64,000 bases of DNA from Chitinophaga polysaccharea (GCF_902150045.1 NZ_CABFVU010000004.1:558001-622000), one strand, 5' to 3'; shown: positions 9,962 to 18,026, counted from the stretch's first letter. Notes: generated from the sequence alone by a model not told the origin. Made by a program: numbers and translations.

Positions 9962-11251
9962 TTAGAAGATGAAGAACTGGGCCTGGAGCCATACCTGGCC
10001 GAATGTTTTTTTCGTATAGTCGTCTGGTATAGCAGTGGCTACATTGTAGGTACGGGTAGTGTAGGAGAGGCGCAGGTTGGTACCGGTGCCATTGAAAAAG
10101 TAGTTGAGCCCTCCACCCATAACGGTGCTGGAGTTTAGCTTGTCAAAGTTGGCAGGCTTTACGGCGCCGGTTTGTGCGGCTTCTGCGTTTACGTCCTGGT
10201 TCTCGTAACGGATCCAGGGTTGGAGTTTCGACTTTTTGAAGTAGTAGCCGAGCTCCAGGAACTGAACTGTTTGTTTGGGAATGAGGGTAGCAAAGGAGTA
10301 TTTGGAATCCAGGCTGGTGCCGCCGGTCATGTATTGGAAGGCTGCGTTGAGTGTAACCGAGCCGGCATTGCCGAGCGGGTGATCAAAAAACACATCCGTG
10401 CTGAGATTGTAATAGGAGGCCTGTGCGTCGAAGCCGGCGCCCCATGCCAGGGTTTTGCCGTTGCCCAGTTTGGTACCCGCGTAATAAAAGTCCTTTTCCG
10501 CATCCAGGAAGTTGTAGGCTACGCGGCCTACCGTACGGAGGGGGGCGCCGCCATCTACATTACGGCCAGTGAAAACCCCGAGCCGGTATTCCAGTTTATC
10601 GTTTGCGAGGAACCCGCGGGCGTTGATACCGAGGTCACGTCCGAAATTCCCCTGCAGCGGACTGTTGGCAAACAGGTTATAAGGATACTGGAAGTAGGTG
10701 AAGTCGTTGGCCATTAACCCGGCAGCGCCCTGTAAGCCGTTACGGTTGTTGGATACCAGCTGCATACCTGCTATGAGCTGGAATGCGTTGGTGAAAGTAT
10801 ATTCCAGCTGTGCGTCCAGGATGATGGGCGATACCTTCACATTCTTTTCCCCGTTTGATTGGATACCGATAGGAGAAGGTATTTCCGTTTCCATAAAGAA
10901 GCTGGCTTTTTTGGTAAGCTGACCGCCTACCAGTACCCTGGCTCGGTAAATGGAAAAGCCCTTGTTCCAGTCTTTCGCCGTTTTATCGTTGCTGGGAGCG
11001 CCAAACCCGGTTTGTTCCCCGGAGGCGAACATATGAACAATTGCGCCTACCTGGATAGATGGTTTAAACGGCAGTTCAGATGCCTGGAAAAGGGTGATGG
11101 CTTTAGCGCTGTCGGTGCTGGTATTTAAAGAGGCGGGAAGCTCAATTAAGTAACCGCCTCTCTTTTTCTTTTTCGGGGGATCGTTGTTTTCGGCTTTGGC
11201 AATAAAGGAAGCAATAGCAAGTATGAAGGTAAAAGTGGCTGACAATTTCAT
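9962..11251 (-). CDS. Outer-membrane porin upstream of urtABCDE
   Basis: This 429-residue protein has a signal peptide (LSATFTFILAIASFIAKAEN), a lysine-rich linker (DPPKKKKRGG) and then an alternating beta-strand pattern that ends in aromatic FGQVWLQAQFFIF, the C-terminal signature of outer-membrane barrels. It resembles phosphate-selective porin O/P-like proteins of Bacteroidota. It is the first gene of the operon, 43 bp upstream of urtA, so it likely lets urea or other small nitrogen compounds across the outer membrane. Substrate specificity cannot be read from the sequence. Confidence 0.8.
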   Translation of the reverse strand: MKLSATFTFILAIASFIAKAENNDPPKKKKRGGYLIELPASLNTSTDSAKAITLFQASELPFKPSIQVGAIVHMFASGEQTGFGAPSNDKTAKDWNKGFSIYRARVLVGGQLTKKASFFMETEIPSPIGIQSNGEKNVKVSPIILDAQLEYTFTNAFQLIAGMQLVSNNRNGLQGAAGLMANDFTYFQYPYNLFANSPLQGNFGRDLGINARGFLANDKLEYRLGVFTGRNVDGGAPLRTVGRVAYNFLDAEKDFYYAGTKLGNGKTLAWGAGFDAQASYYNLSTDVFFDHPLGNAGSVTLNAAFQYMTGGTSLDSKYSFATLIPKQTVQFLELGYYFKKSKLQPWIRYENQDVNAEAAQTGAVKPANFDKLNSSTVMGGGLNYFFNGTGTNLRLSYTTRTYNVATAIPDDYTKKTFGQVWLQAQFFIF

Positions 11252-11278
11252 AAAATAAGTAATTAAAAATTGAATAAT

Positions 11279-11324
11279 GTACTTAAGTACTTTTTTGGTT
11301 GATCGATCAGTATACTTAAGTATA
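11279..11324. promoter_or_regulatory. Three stacked palindromes upstream of the porin-urt operon
   Basis: Between 28 and 73 bp upstream of the porin ATG lie GTACTTAAGTAC (11279-11290), TGATCGATCA (11300-11309) and TATACTTAAGTATA (11311-11324). All three are perfect palindromes. The two CTTAAG-centred ones are 33 bp apart centre to centre, close to three helical turns. This spacing suits a dimeric regulator binding on one face of the DNA. The regulator is unknown; the NarL-like protein of the operon is one candidate. Confidence 0.5.
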
Positions 11325-11645
11325 AAAGTAGAAGATTAATTTACTTAATTCATAAATTTTTTTACAAATAGGCTAATATTCGTGTTATTTGTTGATTTTA
11401 TTAGTATATATATTTTATTATAATATTAATGTGAATAGATGAATGAATATTATTAATACGTTGATATTCAAATATTTGAATAAAATTTATGCAAGTATAG
11501 TATCAGAATAGTATATTTCGGTTAACAGAAATATATATTTATATGATTAAATAATAATGTGATTATGGATCAAAGGGTAAATCCTGTATTGGAGCTACCA
11601 GGAGATATATGACACCCCGGCGCGATCCGGAAGTTATGGGATGGC
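11325..11645. other. AT-rich intergenic region between divergent porin promoter and 2OG oxygenase end
   Basis: This stretch is very rich in A and T, with runs of TATATA. It contains no ORF that looks coding. It probably holds promoter sequences for the minus-strand porin-urt operon. I see no clear housekeeping -33/-7 pair in it. Confidence 0.6.
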
Positions 11646-12239
11646 TTAACGTTTCAGCCAGCCGGTAATACTCATCCTGGGCTTATGTGTGAGCAGCACT
11701 TCGTGTTCCAGCTCGCTGCTTTTAAAGAAAACGGTTTTCCCTGCGCTGGGGTCTATCTGTTGCGCATTGCTTCCTGTATGGTAAATGGATAACTGGCCTC
11801 CATCGGCGGGCTGCCAGCCGGTATTGAGGTAAATGATCATAGAGTATTGGCGGCTGTCGTTGTTGCGAAACTGGTCCAGGTGCCTGCGGTAAAAGCTTCC
11901 TGTTTCATACAGGGTATAATGGAACTCATACCCGGTGATGCCTGTGTAGCACGACTGGTTCAAATAAACCACAAAGGCATCCATCACATCAAAAAAAGCA
12001 TTTTCATGCGCGTTGTTGTGCTGCCTGTCGAGCCAGTAAATAACATCCCCGCGAAGGGATCTGTCCTGGTTCACCTGTGCTTGATTGCCGGTTCCCGCTG
12101 CCAGCATATTTTTCAGGGAATGAAGATGTAACAGGTTTTCCTTTAAGCTGCCGGAAAGCTCACTGCTTAAAAAATTTTCTGAGATACCTACTTTGCTTTC
12201 GATAAAGCTGTTAATTAATGTGTCAAAGGCCTGTTGCAA
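11646..12239 (-). CDS. 2-oxoglutarate/Fe(II)-dependent oxygenase (prolyl hydroxylase-like)
   Basis: The 197-residue cytoplasmic protein carries the iron-binding facial triad of the P4Hc/2OG-FeII_Oxy family: His120 and Asp122 in RRHLDQF, His179 in LEHEV, and the 2-oxoglutarate-binding Arg188 in HKPRMSITGW. The pattern resembles the Tpa1/Ofd1-type prolyl hydroxylases that modify ribosomal or elongation-factor prolines. The N-terminal 80 residues are helical and family-specific. Neighbours do not suggest a pathway. Confidence 0.85.
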   Translation of the reverse strand: MQQAFDTLINSFIESKVGISENFLSSELSGSLKENLLHLHSLKNMLAAGTGNQAQVNQDRSLRGDVIYWLDRQHNNAHENAFFDVMDAFVVYLNQSCYTGITGYEFHYTLYETGSFYRRHLDQFRNNDSRQYSMIIYLNTGWQPADGGQLSIYHTGSNAQQIDPSAGKTVFFKSSELEHEVLLTHKPRMSITGWLKR

Positions 12240-12422
12240 AAGAGGAGTGCTTATAGGAACAGCATTATTCCTATCCCGGTGAAGATAGCTGGAATAAAAG
12301 ATTTCCGCTCATTATTTTCCATGTACACCAGGATGAATGGCACTGCAGGGTAATTTTTTGCCGGAGAAAAAAGAATTATAAGGGCCTCTCCAAATATCCT
12401 TTAACCTTTTTACATTTGAAAG

Positions 12423-12791
12423 ATGAACTTAATAGGTAACATCATCTGGCTTATTTTCGGCGGCTTTATCGCCTTTGTACAGTATATGGTGAGCGGCTTG
12501 CTGCTTTGTCTTACCATCATTGGTATCCCGTTTGGGTTACAATGTTTTAAGATTGGCCTCTTTACGTTACTGCCTTTCGGTCGGCAGGTGAGAGAGGCGC
12601 CGGGGCAAACCGGTTGCCTGTCAACTATCTTCAACATTATCTGGATCCTGATAGGCGGTGTTTGGATAGCCCTTACCCACCTGTTTTTTGGCCTGTTGCT
12701 TTGCATTACCATTATTGGCATTCCCTGGGGCCGGCAGCATTTTAAGCTGATGAGCCTTAGTTTCACGCCATTTGGAAAGGAAGTTTTCTAA
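12423..12791 (+). CDS. YccF-family inner-membrane protein
   Basis: The 122-residue protein has two copies of a hydrophobic repeat: IIWLIFGGFIAFVQYMVSG with TIIGIPFGLQCFKIG, then IIWILIGGVWIALTHLFFG with TIIGIPWGRQHFKLM. This duplicated GIPFGxQxFK pattern defines the YccF family, whose function is unknown. It is followed by a small membrane-anchored protein on the same strand. Confidence 0.88.
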   Translation: MNLIGNIIWLIFGGFIAFVQYMVSGLLLCLTIIGIPFGLQCFKIGLFTLLPFGRQVREAPGQTGCLSTIFNIIWILIGGVWIALTHLFFGLLLCITIIGIPWGRQHFKLMSLSFTPFGKEVF

Positions 12792-12854
12792 CGGTTGTGT
12801 ATGCCGCTGTTGGCATGACTATTGGATTTCATTACCCGGACTAAAAACTGGCAT

Positions 12855-13055
12855 ATGAAAAAGATATTGTTTGCAGCAGCAGCGGTAGGTACTGCCGCCT
12901 CCCTGGTTATCTTATATCTCAGGAAACGTCAACAGGGACATGATTTAATGGAAGATGCCCGCGATACTGTAAATAAAACTGCCGGCACCATGCGTGATTA
13001 TGCACGCAAAGCAAAAGCAGAGGCCAATGGTATTTACAGCAATGCAATGGGGTAA
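12855..13055 (+). CDS. Small YtxH-like membrane-anchored protein
   Basis: From the ATG at 12855 the product has 66 residues: a short basic start, one membrane helix (ILFAAAAVGTAASLVILYL), a basic stop RKRQQ and a charged, Ala/Lys-rich amphipathic tail (EDARDTVNKTAGTMRDYARK). This layout is typical of YtxH-like or stress-related small proteins. An upstream in-frame start at 12822 is less likely because it would bury the helix behind a polar leader. A strong terminator follows. Confidence 0.65.
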   Translation: MKKILFAAAAVGTAASLVILYLRKRQQGHDLMEDARDTVNKTAGTMRDYARKAKAEANGIYSNAMG

Positions 13056-13070
13056 ATTACATAAGTTTTT

Positions 13071-13107
13071 AAAAGCGCGCCGGGGTAATCCGGTGCGCTT
13101 TTTTTAT
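13071..13107 (+). terminator. Rho-independent terminator
   Basis: A GC-rich hairpin (AAAGCGCGCCGG paired with CCGGTGCGCTTT, one mismatch) is followed by a run of T. It closes the YccF/YtxH-like pair. Confidence 0.85.
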
Positions 13108-13274
13108 CAAGCCCCAATTAATTACCACTGAATACCCGGAAAATAGTAGGTTTACATCATCATTATTCTCATCACATATCTTCTCCCGGTTACCCAACAC
13201 CGGAACTCCCTGGAAAGGAATTGAGTTTTCTTTCCCTGCTATTCCTGTATTTTTTATTAACCAGTTTATTTTTT

Positions 13275-13931
13275 ATGTCATCAATATACAACAAGGCCAT
13301 TGTATTGGCCGCACTGAAGCACCTCATAGGGGAGCGCAATACTTCTGTTATAGATACCTACGTTCATGATTCCTATATCCAGCACAGCCCCATGGTAAAA
13401 GACGGCAAAGCCGGTTTGCTGGAAGCCTTGGAACAACTGAAGCAGTACCCGGCGCCGGCATCCGCCAAAAGCCCAGTAGTGCGCACCATTGCAGACGGCA
13501 AGTATGTAATGCTGCACATGGATGTAGCATTTATGGGTAAAAACGTGGCGGTTGTGGATCTTTATCGCCTTGAAAACGGGAAGCTGGCCGAGCATTGGGA
13601 CGCCACGCAGGAAAATGCCGTTACGGAAGGAGCAGCTGAAATAAGGGATCTGCACCTGACTGCCTCTAATAAGGCAATTATAGCGCAGTACTTCCGGCAG
13701 CCGGATAAGGCGTTGCTACAGCCGGGTTACCAATCACATTCACCTTTGCCTTCACAGGATGTGGAAGTACACCGCATTATAGGAGAGGGGAATTTTGTAA
13801 TGGTACAATCCTCCACTGCAGCGGCGGTATATTATGATATATTCCGGTTGGAAAACAGCCTGCTGGCCGAACACTGGCAGGTGACGCAGGTCATCCCTGC
13901 CACCATACCGCATAACAATGGTATGATATAA
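13275..13931 (+). CDS. SnoaL-like (NTF2-fold) protein with internal duplication
   Basis: From the ATG at 13275 the product has 218 residues and no signal peptide. The first half is a SnoaL/NTF2-like domain (AALKHLIGERNTSVIDTYVH, DSYIQHSPMVKDGKAGL, VVDLYRLENGKLAEHWDATQ). The second half repeats the pattern in shortened form (PGYQSHSPLP, YYDIFRLENSLLAEHWQVTQ). Known relatives are polyketide cyclase-like or aldol condensation proteins of uncertain function. The ORF extends upstream to a TTG at 13221 but that leader looks like a chance hydrophobic run. Confidence 0.75.
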   Translation: MSSIYNKAIVLAALKHLIGERNTSVIDTYVHDSYIQHSPMVKDGKAGLLEALEQLKQYPAPASAKSPVVRTIADGKYVMLHMDVAFMGKNVAVVDLYRLENGKLAEHWDATQENAVTEGAAEIRDLHLTASNKAIIAQYFRQPDKALLQPGYQSHSPLPSQDVEVHRIIGEGNFVMVQSSTAAAVYYDIFRLENSLLAEHWQVTQVIPATIPHNNGMI

Positions 13932-13954
13932 TTCCTTTACAGCTGGAGCGGCCG

Positions 13955-14533
13955 TTAGTGAAATTTCTCGTGCCGTTCCAGCTTTGCTATAAAATCAACA
14001 ATGCGCTTAGCCCGTGTTTCCGCTTTTTTCGCATTTTGCAACCGGAAATAAATAGCGAACTTATTCTGCTTATTCAGCGTTTCGAAAAAAGCCGCTGCCT
14101 TTTTGTTCTTCTTCAGCGCCGCCATAAAGTCATCGGGGACAGTGGCCTCGCTCTGCGTAGCATACGCCTTCTCCCATCGGCCGTCGTCCTTTGCCAGCTC
14201 CACCTGGTGAATACCGGCCGGCTTCATTTTCCCTTCTTTGGTAAGGCGCTCTATATGTTTTGTATTTCTTTCCGACCAGATACTCTTGGCCCGCCGTGGT
14301 GTAAATTTCTGTTTGAAACATTTTTCGTCAATGGACTTGGATTGCCCGTCGATCCAGCCATAGCACAGCGCTTCATCCAGCGCCTGGGCATAATTAATGG
14401 AAGGGATTTTTGTATCTTTTTTATACATGCGGAGCCATACGCCATCTTCTTTGGCATGGTTCTTTGCCAGCCATTTTTCCCATTGCTCCTGGGTTTCAAA
14501 GAAAAGTTCGGGTAGTTCTTTAGGATTTGCCAT
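13955..14533 (-). CDS. YdeI/OmpD-associated family protein
   Basis: The 192-residue protein matches the YdeI family: WEKWLAKNHAKEDGVWLRMY, ALDEALCYGWIDGQ, KFTPRRAKSIWSERNTKHIE and a basic C terminus with VPDDFMAALKKNKKAAAFFE. Such proteins are linked to bacteriocin or peptide resistance in enterobacteria; the biochemical role is not known. It is convergent with the SnoaL-like gene and separated from it by 23 bp. Confidence 0.85.
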   Translation of the reverse strand: MANPKELPELFFETQEQWEKWLAKNHAKEDGVWLRMYKKDTKIPSINYAQALDEALCYGWIDGQSKSIDEKCFKQKFTPRRAKSIWSERNTKHIERLTKEGKMKPAGIHQVELAKDDGRWEKAYATQSEATVPDDFMAALKKNKKAAAFFETLNKQNKFAIYFRLQNAKKAETRAKRIVDFIAKLERHEKFH

Positions 14534-14597
14534 AGATATAAAGATAGGAAATCGGAAAGCGTATATACGTGTTAGTTAGTATTTTTTTATAAAGGTA

Positions 14598-14628
14598 TTT
14601 GGAAGTTTTAAATTAATTCATACTTTTG
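14598..14628 (+). promoter_or_regulatory. Housekeeping promoter of tRNA-Lys
   Basis: TTTG at 14598-14601, a 19-base spacer and TACTTTTG at 14621-14628 match the Bacteroidota -33/-7 consensus (TTTG-N19-TAnnTTTG) at every fixed position. The tRNA begins 20 bp after the -7 box. Confidence 0.88.
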
Positions 14629-14648
14629 CGCTCCCGTTTAGCGGGAAT

Positions 14649-14721
14649 GATTCCCTAGCTCAGTTGGTAGAGCAATACACTTTTAATGTATGGGTCTTGG
14701 GTTCGAGTCCCAAGGGGATCA
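14649..14721 (+). tRNA. tRNA-Lys (anticodon TTT)
   Basis: The 73-base gene folds fully: acceptor stem 14649-14655 with 14714-14720 (one G-T pair), D-arm from 14658, anticodon stem ATACA/TGTAT around loop CTTTTAA with anticodon TTT at 14682-14684, and T-arm TTGGG/CCCAA with loop TTCGAGT. The discriminator is A14721 and CCA is not encoded. Confidence 0.97.
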
Positions 14722-14732
14722 CTGGAAGATGC

Positions 14733-14768
14733 AAAAGCCTTCAGGTCGCAAGATTTGAAGGCTTTTTT
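14733..14768 (+). terminator. Terminator of tRNA-Lys
   Basis: Arms AAAAGCCTTCA (14733-14743) and TGAAGGCTTTT pair over 11 bp and end in a run of six T, 11 bp after the tRNA. Confidence 0.88.
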
Positions 14769-15010
14769 GTGTTCGACATTTTTTGTGGAAAAGGCAGCTC
14801 TAATTTAATTTGTTTGTTTTCAATTTATAAGAAGTTCGAGTACCATAGGGGCCGATTTCTTATTCGTTAGGTTTTACAGTTCCTCAGTTTAATGTTTTAC
14901 TCGCCAATGATTTGTTAATATCACACAATTATCAAACAATAAAGCATACAGTTTATGCAAACGACTAGTTTTGCTCAACGAAGAATCTATTCATAATATA
15001 AGTATTATTT

Positions 15011-15541
15011 ATGTCTAAAAATATTAAACAAGCTTCAATTCCAGACGAAATAATAATGGATAAAATCTATTTTATCAGAGGACAGAAAATTATGTTAGAC
15101 CGGGACCTCGCTGAACTTTATGGTGTTGAGACTAAAAGGTTAAAAGAAGCTGTGAGAAGAAATATAAGTCGGTTTCCAGAGGATTTTATGTTTGAGATGG
15201 ACAAAGAAGAGTTTGAAAATTGGAGGACGCAATTTGCGTCCTCTAAAGAAGAGTTTAAGGGACTTCGCTACGCACCTTTCTGCTTTAGTGAGCAAGGTGT
15301 GACTATGCTTTCCAGTGTTTTGAACAGTGAGAGGGCCATAGTTGTAAATATCCAGATAATACGGATATTTCATCGGATGCGGGAGATGATTTCAACTCAC
15401 AAGGACATTTTATTGAAGCTGGAGCAACTTGAAAATAAGGTTAGTAACCATAGCGAAGATATAAGATTGATCTTCGATTACCTTAAACAGTTACTTAGCC
15501 CTGTATCTGGACCCCGCGATATTAGGGGTGGAATATCTTGA
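15011..15541 (+). CDS. ORF6N-domain protein, C terminus altered by a gene junction
   Basis: The 176-residue product has an ORF6N domain at about 16-105 (KIYFIRGQKIMLDRDLAELY, RRNISRFPEDFMFEM, FSEQGVTMLSSVLNSERAI) and a coiled coil at about 120-160. ORF6N is a DNA-binding domain found in phage antirepressors and mobile islands. Family members usually end in a short PRxxIGF-like tail. Here the reading runs into SGPRDIRGGIS, and the following bases read, in another frame, as an outer-membrane protein. So the last residues come from a deletion junction near 15505-15525. It lies 290 bp after a tRNA, but I see no integrase. Confidence 0.75.
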   Translation: MSKNIKQASIPDEIIMDKIYFIRGQKIMLDRDLAELYGVETKRLKEAVRRNISRFPEDFMFEMDKEEFENWRTQFASSKEEFKGLRYAPFCFSEQGVTMLSSVLNSERAIVVNIQIIRIFHRMREMISTHKDILLKLEQLENKVSNHSEDIRLIFDYLKQLLSPVSGPRDIRGGIS

Positions 15542-15965
15542 GAAAAAATGGTTTTATCTTTCAAGTCAAATTGGATTTTTAAAGCTGGGAGGAAAAGAAA
15601 GTCCTACAATTGGGGATACAACAAACCGTGATAAACAGAGTTGGAACTATGTCCAACTAAATACTTCATTTCGTGTGCGAACTCAAAGTCGTAAAACTGA
15701 GCTTTATTTGGGAGCAGGGCCATATATGAATATTTTGGTTGGCTCAGGAGCTTTTAATAAGGAGATGTACTCAGGTTATTCCACTCAACAGACCAACTGG
15801 GGATGTAAAACTGAAGCTGGTATTACTGAAAATATCAATAGGTTAAGAATCGGTGTAAATTGCTCGTATTTGCTGGCGTTCTCACCTGTTGCTAAAAGTC
15901 AGTATACTTCGATGGCAGCCAAGTCATTAGCGTTTTATTTAAGTCTGGGCTATAGGTTGAGGTAA
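15501..15965 (+). pseudogene. C-terminal fragment of an outer-membrane beta-barrel (PorT-like) protein
   Basis: From about 15525 the frame reads GVEYLEKKWFYLSSQIGFL and continues with alternating strands to a C terminus LAFYLSLGYRLR. This is the second half of a PorT/outer-membrane beta-barrel family protein of Bacteroidota. There is no signal peptide or N-terminal half. The only start is a GTG at 15528 inside the barrel. The 5' part is replaced by the end of the ORF6N gene, so this is a truncated remnant. Confidence 0.75.
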
Positions 15966-15976
15966 ATATATTTATA

Positions 15977-16032
15977 AAAGGTCAAAAGCCCGGTCCAGGC
16001 TTGTTGTTATACGGATCTGGCTTTTGACCTTT
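15977..16032. terminator. Bidirectional terminator
   Basis: A perfect 14-bp inverted repeat (15977-15990 with 16019-16032; core GGTCAAAAGCC) surrounds a 28-base loop. It sits between two convergent reading frames and its outer ends are A-rich on the left and T-rich on the right. Confidence 0.8.
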
Positions 16033-16035
16033 GTT

Positions 16036-16658
16036 TTATAGAACATAAGAATAGGCAAATTGTACACCTGTTAAATCCCCAGCTGGTAAGGCAGGCGCAC
16101 TTACAGACTGGCCGACAATATTAGTCATTGGCAGGACTGAATAAGTTGTCATACCAAATTTATTACTGGTTGGCCCGGTTCCTTGGGCAAATTTAATTCC
16201 TATCTCTTTCGTCGTCCAATTTGAGTAACCATTTTTGGTCATCAGGTTTGCATCTACTCTTGCAAGCGCACCAGCGGGTAGATCCACTTCTTTTGAAAGC
16301 GCATAAACATTGCAGAAGTAATATCCAGTTGCTAAAGGCGACTCTGTATTCGTGATCAAAATTTTCTGATTGATAGCTACTAACTGTAATGTTCCCGTAA
16401 CATAAAATGGACCTTCCCAAGGTACCATCATACGGTTTATCTTAGTTAAGAGGCTAAGCTTTTTTTGATCGATTTGACTAATAAAAGGAGCGGACATATC
16501 CGTAATAGCAGTATTTTCTGTTACCTGTGCGCTATTTAATTGTTTTAATTGAGCCTTTAATGATTCAATGTCTGAACTAGGAATGTTTTTGTCCTTTGTG
16601 CATGAAACGGATAGAAATAGGAGAGCTATTACAACTCCAAGAGAATGAGTCTTTTCAT
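16036..16658 (-). pseudogene. Small lipoprotein gene with an N-terminal frameshift
   Basis: A 153-residue frame begins at 16497, but coding clearly extends upstream: in the same frame comes a lipoprotein leader, GVVIALLFLSVSCTKDKN, then a coiled coil (SDIESLKAQLKQLNSAQ). That frame has no start codon before an upstream stop. The ATG at 16658 is in another frame and reads MKRLILLEL before a stop at 16629. One lost base between 16629 and 16645 explains both. The body (GPFYVTGTLQLVAINQ, VDLPAGALARVDANLM) matches no family I recognise. Confidence 0.7.
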
Positions 16659-16861
16659 AGTGAAAATTTTTAAATGTTTGGATTCGGGTTTAGAACAGGG
16701 TTTGGGTTAAGATTAATAATAGGGTGTCTTTTCTTTTCAAAGATAACCGGTAAATTTTATACACAATTAAAAAGGGTCAACCTATCTAGCGATCTATGAA
16801 ATGCGTTATGTATTTACGCTGTAAAACGCGACTTATGATATAGCCATTTTTTCTGATTTAA

Positions 16862-17317
16862 TTGGTGGATCTTTTGCTAAAACGAATACTACTTTGGGTT
16901 TTAATAAAACTATACATTGTTTTATTGTTTAATGTGTATTATGGACGGATGTTGACTGCCAGAATGTTGAAACGTTACAGCTGGCAGCAGCAGGATACTA
17001 CCTGGCAATTGATGGTTACCAATAAACAATCCCGGCAGGAGAAAAATAAAACCATTGCTTTTTCGTTGGTGAAAACCGTTGGGAACCGGACGTTGCAGAA
17101 AGTAACAGGTATTGGCAAACTCAATACTGAAGGTGATACCGAGAGCTTTACCGATGAAGATGATATCGCCGTTGACGCCCTCGAATATATCTATGAAACT
17201 GCCGACAGTTATCTTTCTGTAAAATTGCCCTACGACAAAATAGGACTGGCATTTGTGGAGCTGCACGCCAAACGAAAGGATACGCCAAACGAAAGGATAC
17301 CGCCGTTCGTTTGCTGA
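16862..17317 (+). pseudogene. Hypothetical membrane-anchored protein, C terminus frameshifted by a 17-bp tandem duplication
   Basis: The frame codes for 151 residues: a hydrophobic N terminus (LLLWV-type helix, about 8-25) and a soluble part rich in charged residues (FTDEDDIAVDALEYIYET). I do not recognise the family. The start is uncertain (TTG 16862, GTG 16865 or ATG 16949-region). Near the end, 17266-17282 is repeated exactly at 17283-17299. With one copy removed the frame would continue as HAKRKDTAVRLLMRQAIHK and stop at 17340. The present ending NERIPPFVC is therefore a frameshift product. Confidence 0.55.
17266..17299. repeat. Exact 17-bp tandem duplication
   Basis: Two adjacent identical copies of CGCCAAACGAAAGGATA. 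Seventeen is not a multiple of three, so the duplication shifts the reading frame of the surrounding gene. Confidence 0.95.
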
Positions 17318-17444
17318 TGAGGCAGGCTATTCACAAATAGCGGATTGATCGCCATGCCCGCACAATCCCAGATAACTTACTAAGCCGCCGCCATCATACC
17401 GAAACCCACCCGGTAAACCTCATTAACATTGGACAAGGCAACTT

Positions 17445-18020
17445 TCATTTTACTACGATGACTTTATATAGACCAAACATCAGGCTACTTTTCAGGCGGG
17501 CATTCGGAGAACTGGTATTCAACCTAACAGGGATGGTTATGATATATAAACCTGGCTGCTTTATACCAGAAATATCCTTTAATATCACCTTGATGGAGTC
17601 GGTGGATGCTGTTTGACCCGCTTTGATAGTTACCTTGTCATTTCCCAATATTGTAAACATTCCTGGCCAGAGCTGCGTAGTTCTGGCCTTGTAGATACTC
17701 TCAAACACCTGGCCCAACCGGGGATTCTCATCGATGGAGGCGGTTATCTCCACATCTGTCTTGGCTGGATCGGTGAGTAGTACCGGAAAGCAGGTAGGGG
17801 AACGCCGGGTATACACGCCAACACTTTGCGATATGCTGTCGCCATCGTTTATGGGTATATTTATATTAGTGCCGGAAGCAGCCAGGTTGTCAAGCACATA
17901 AGCGGTCACTTCATCTTTAACCGGGGACTTGTCTTTTTTGCATGCGTTGAAACATATACAGCCACCTGCCATCATGATGGCAAATGGTATAACAGTATTT
18001 ATTAATTTGGAAGCTTTCAT
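17445..18020 (-). CDS. DUF1735 (BT_3987-like) surface lipoprotein
   Basis: The 191-residue protein has a signal peptide with lipobox CFNAC followed by KKDK, which fits the Bacteroidota surface-export signal. The rest is one DUF1735 domain (DVEITASIDENPRL, KVTIKAGQTASTDSIKVILK, YIITIPVRL). Such proteins accompany SusC/SusD pairs and often bind glycans at the cell surface. It starts 6 bp after susD. It lacks the extra LamG or glycosidase domain that many relatives carry. Confidence 0.82.
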   Translation of the reverse strand: MKASKLINTVIPFAIMMAGGCICFNACKKDKSPVKDEVTAYVLDNLAASGTNINIPINDGDSISQSVGVYTRRSPTCFPVLLTDPAKTDVEITASIDENPRLGQVFESIYKARTTQLWPGMFTILGNDKVTIKAGQTASTDSIKVILKDISGIKQPGLYIITIPVRLNTSSPNARLKSSLMFGLYKVIVVK

Positions 18021-18026
18021 TGGGCG

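Noticed and set aside
12411..12418. TACATTTG as a -7 box for the YccF gene
   Set aside because: It lies only 5 bp before the ATG, so transcription would start inside the gene, and there is no -33 box.
14649..15010. Integration site (attL) at the tRNA-Lys 3' end
   Set aside because: An ORF6N gene lies nearby, but I found no repeat of the tRNA 3' end and no integrase gene.
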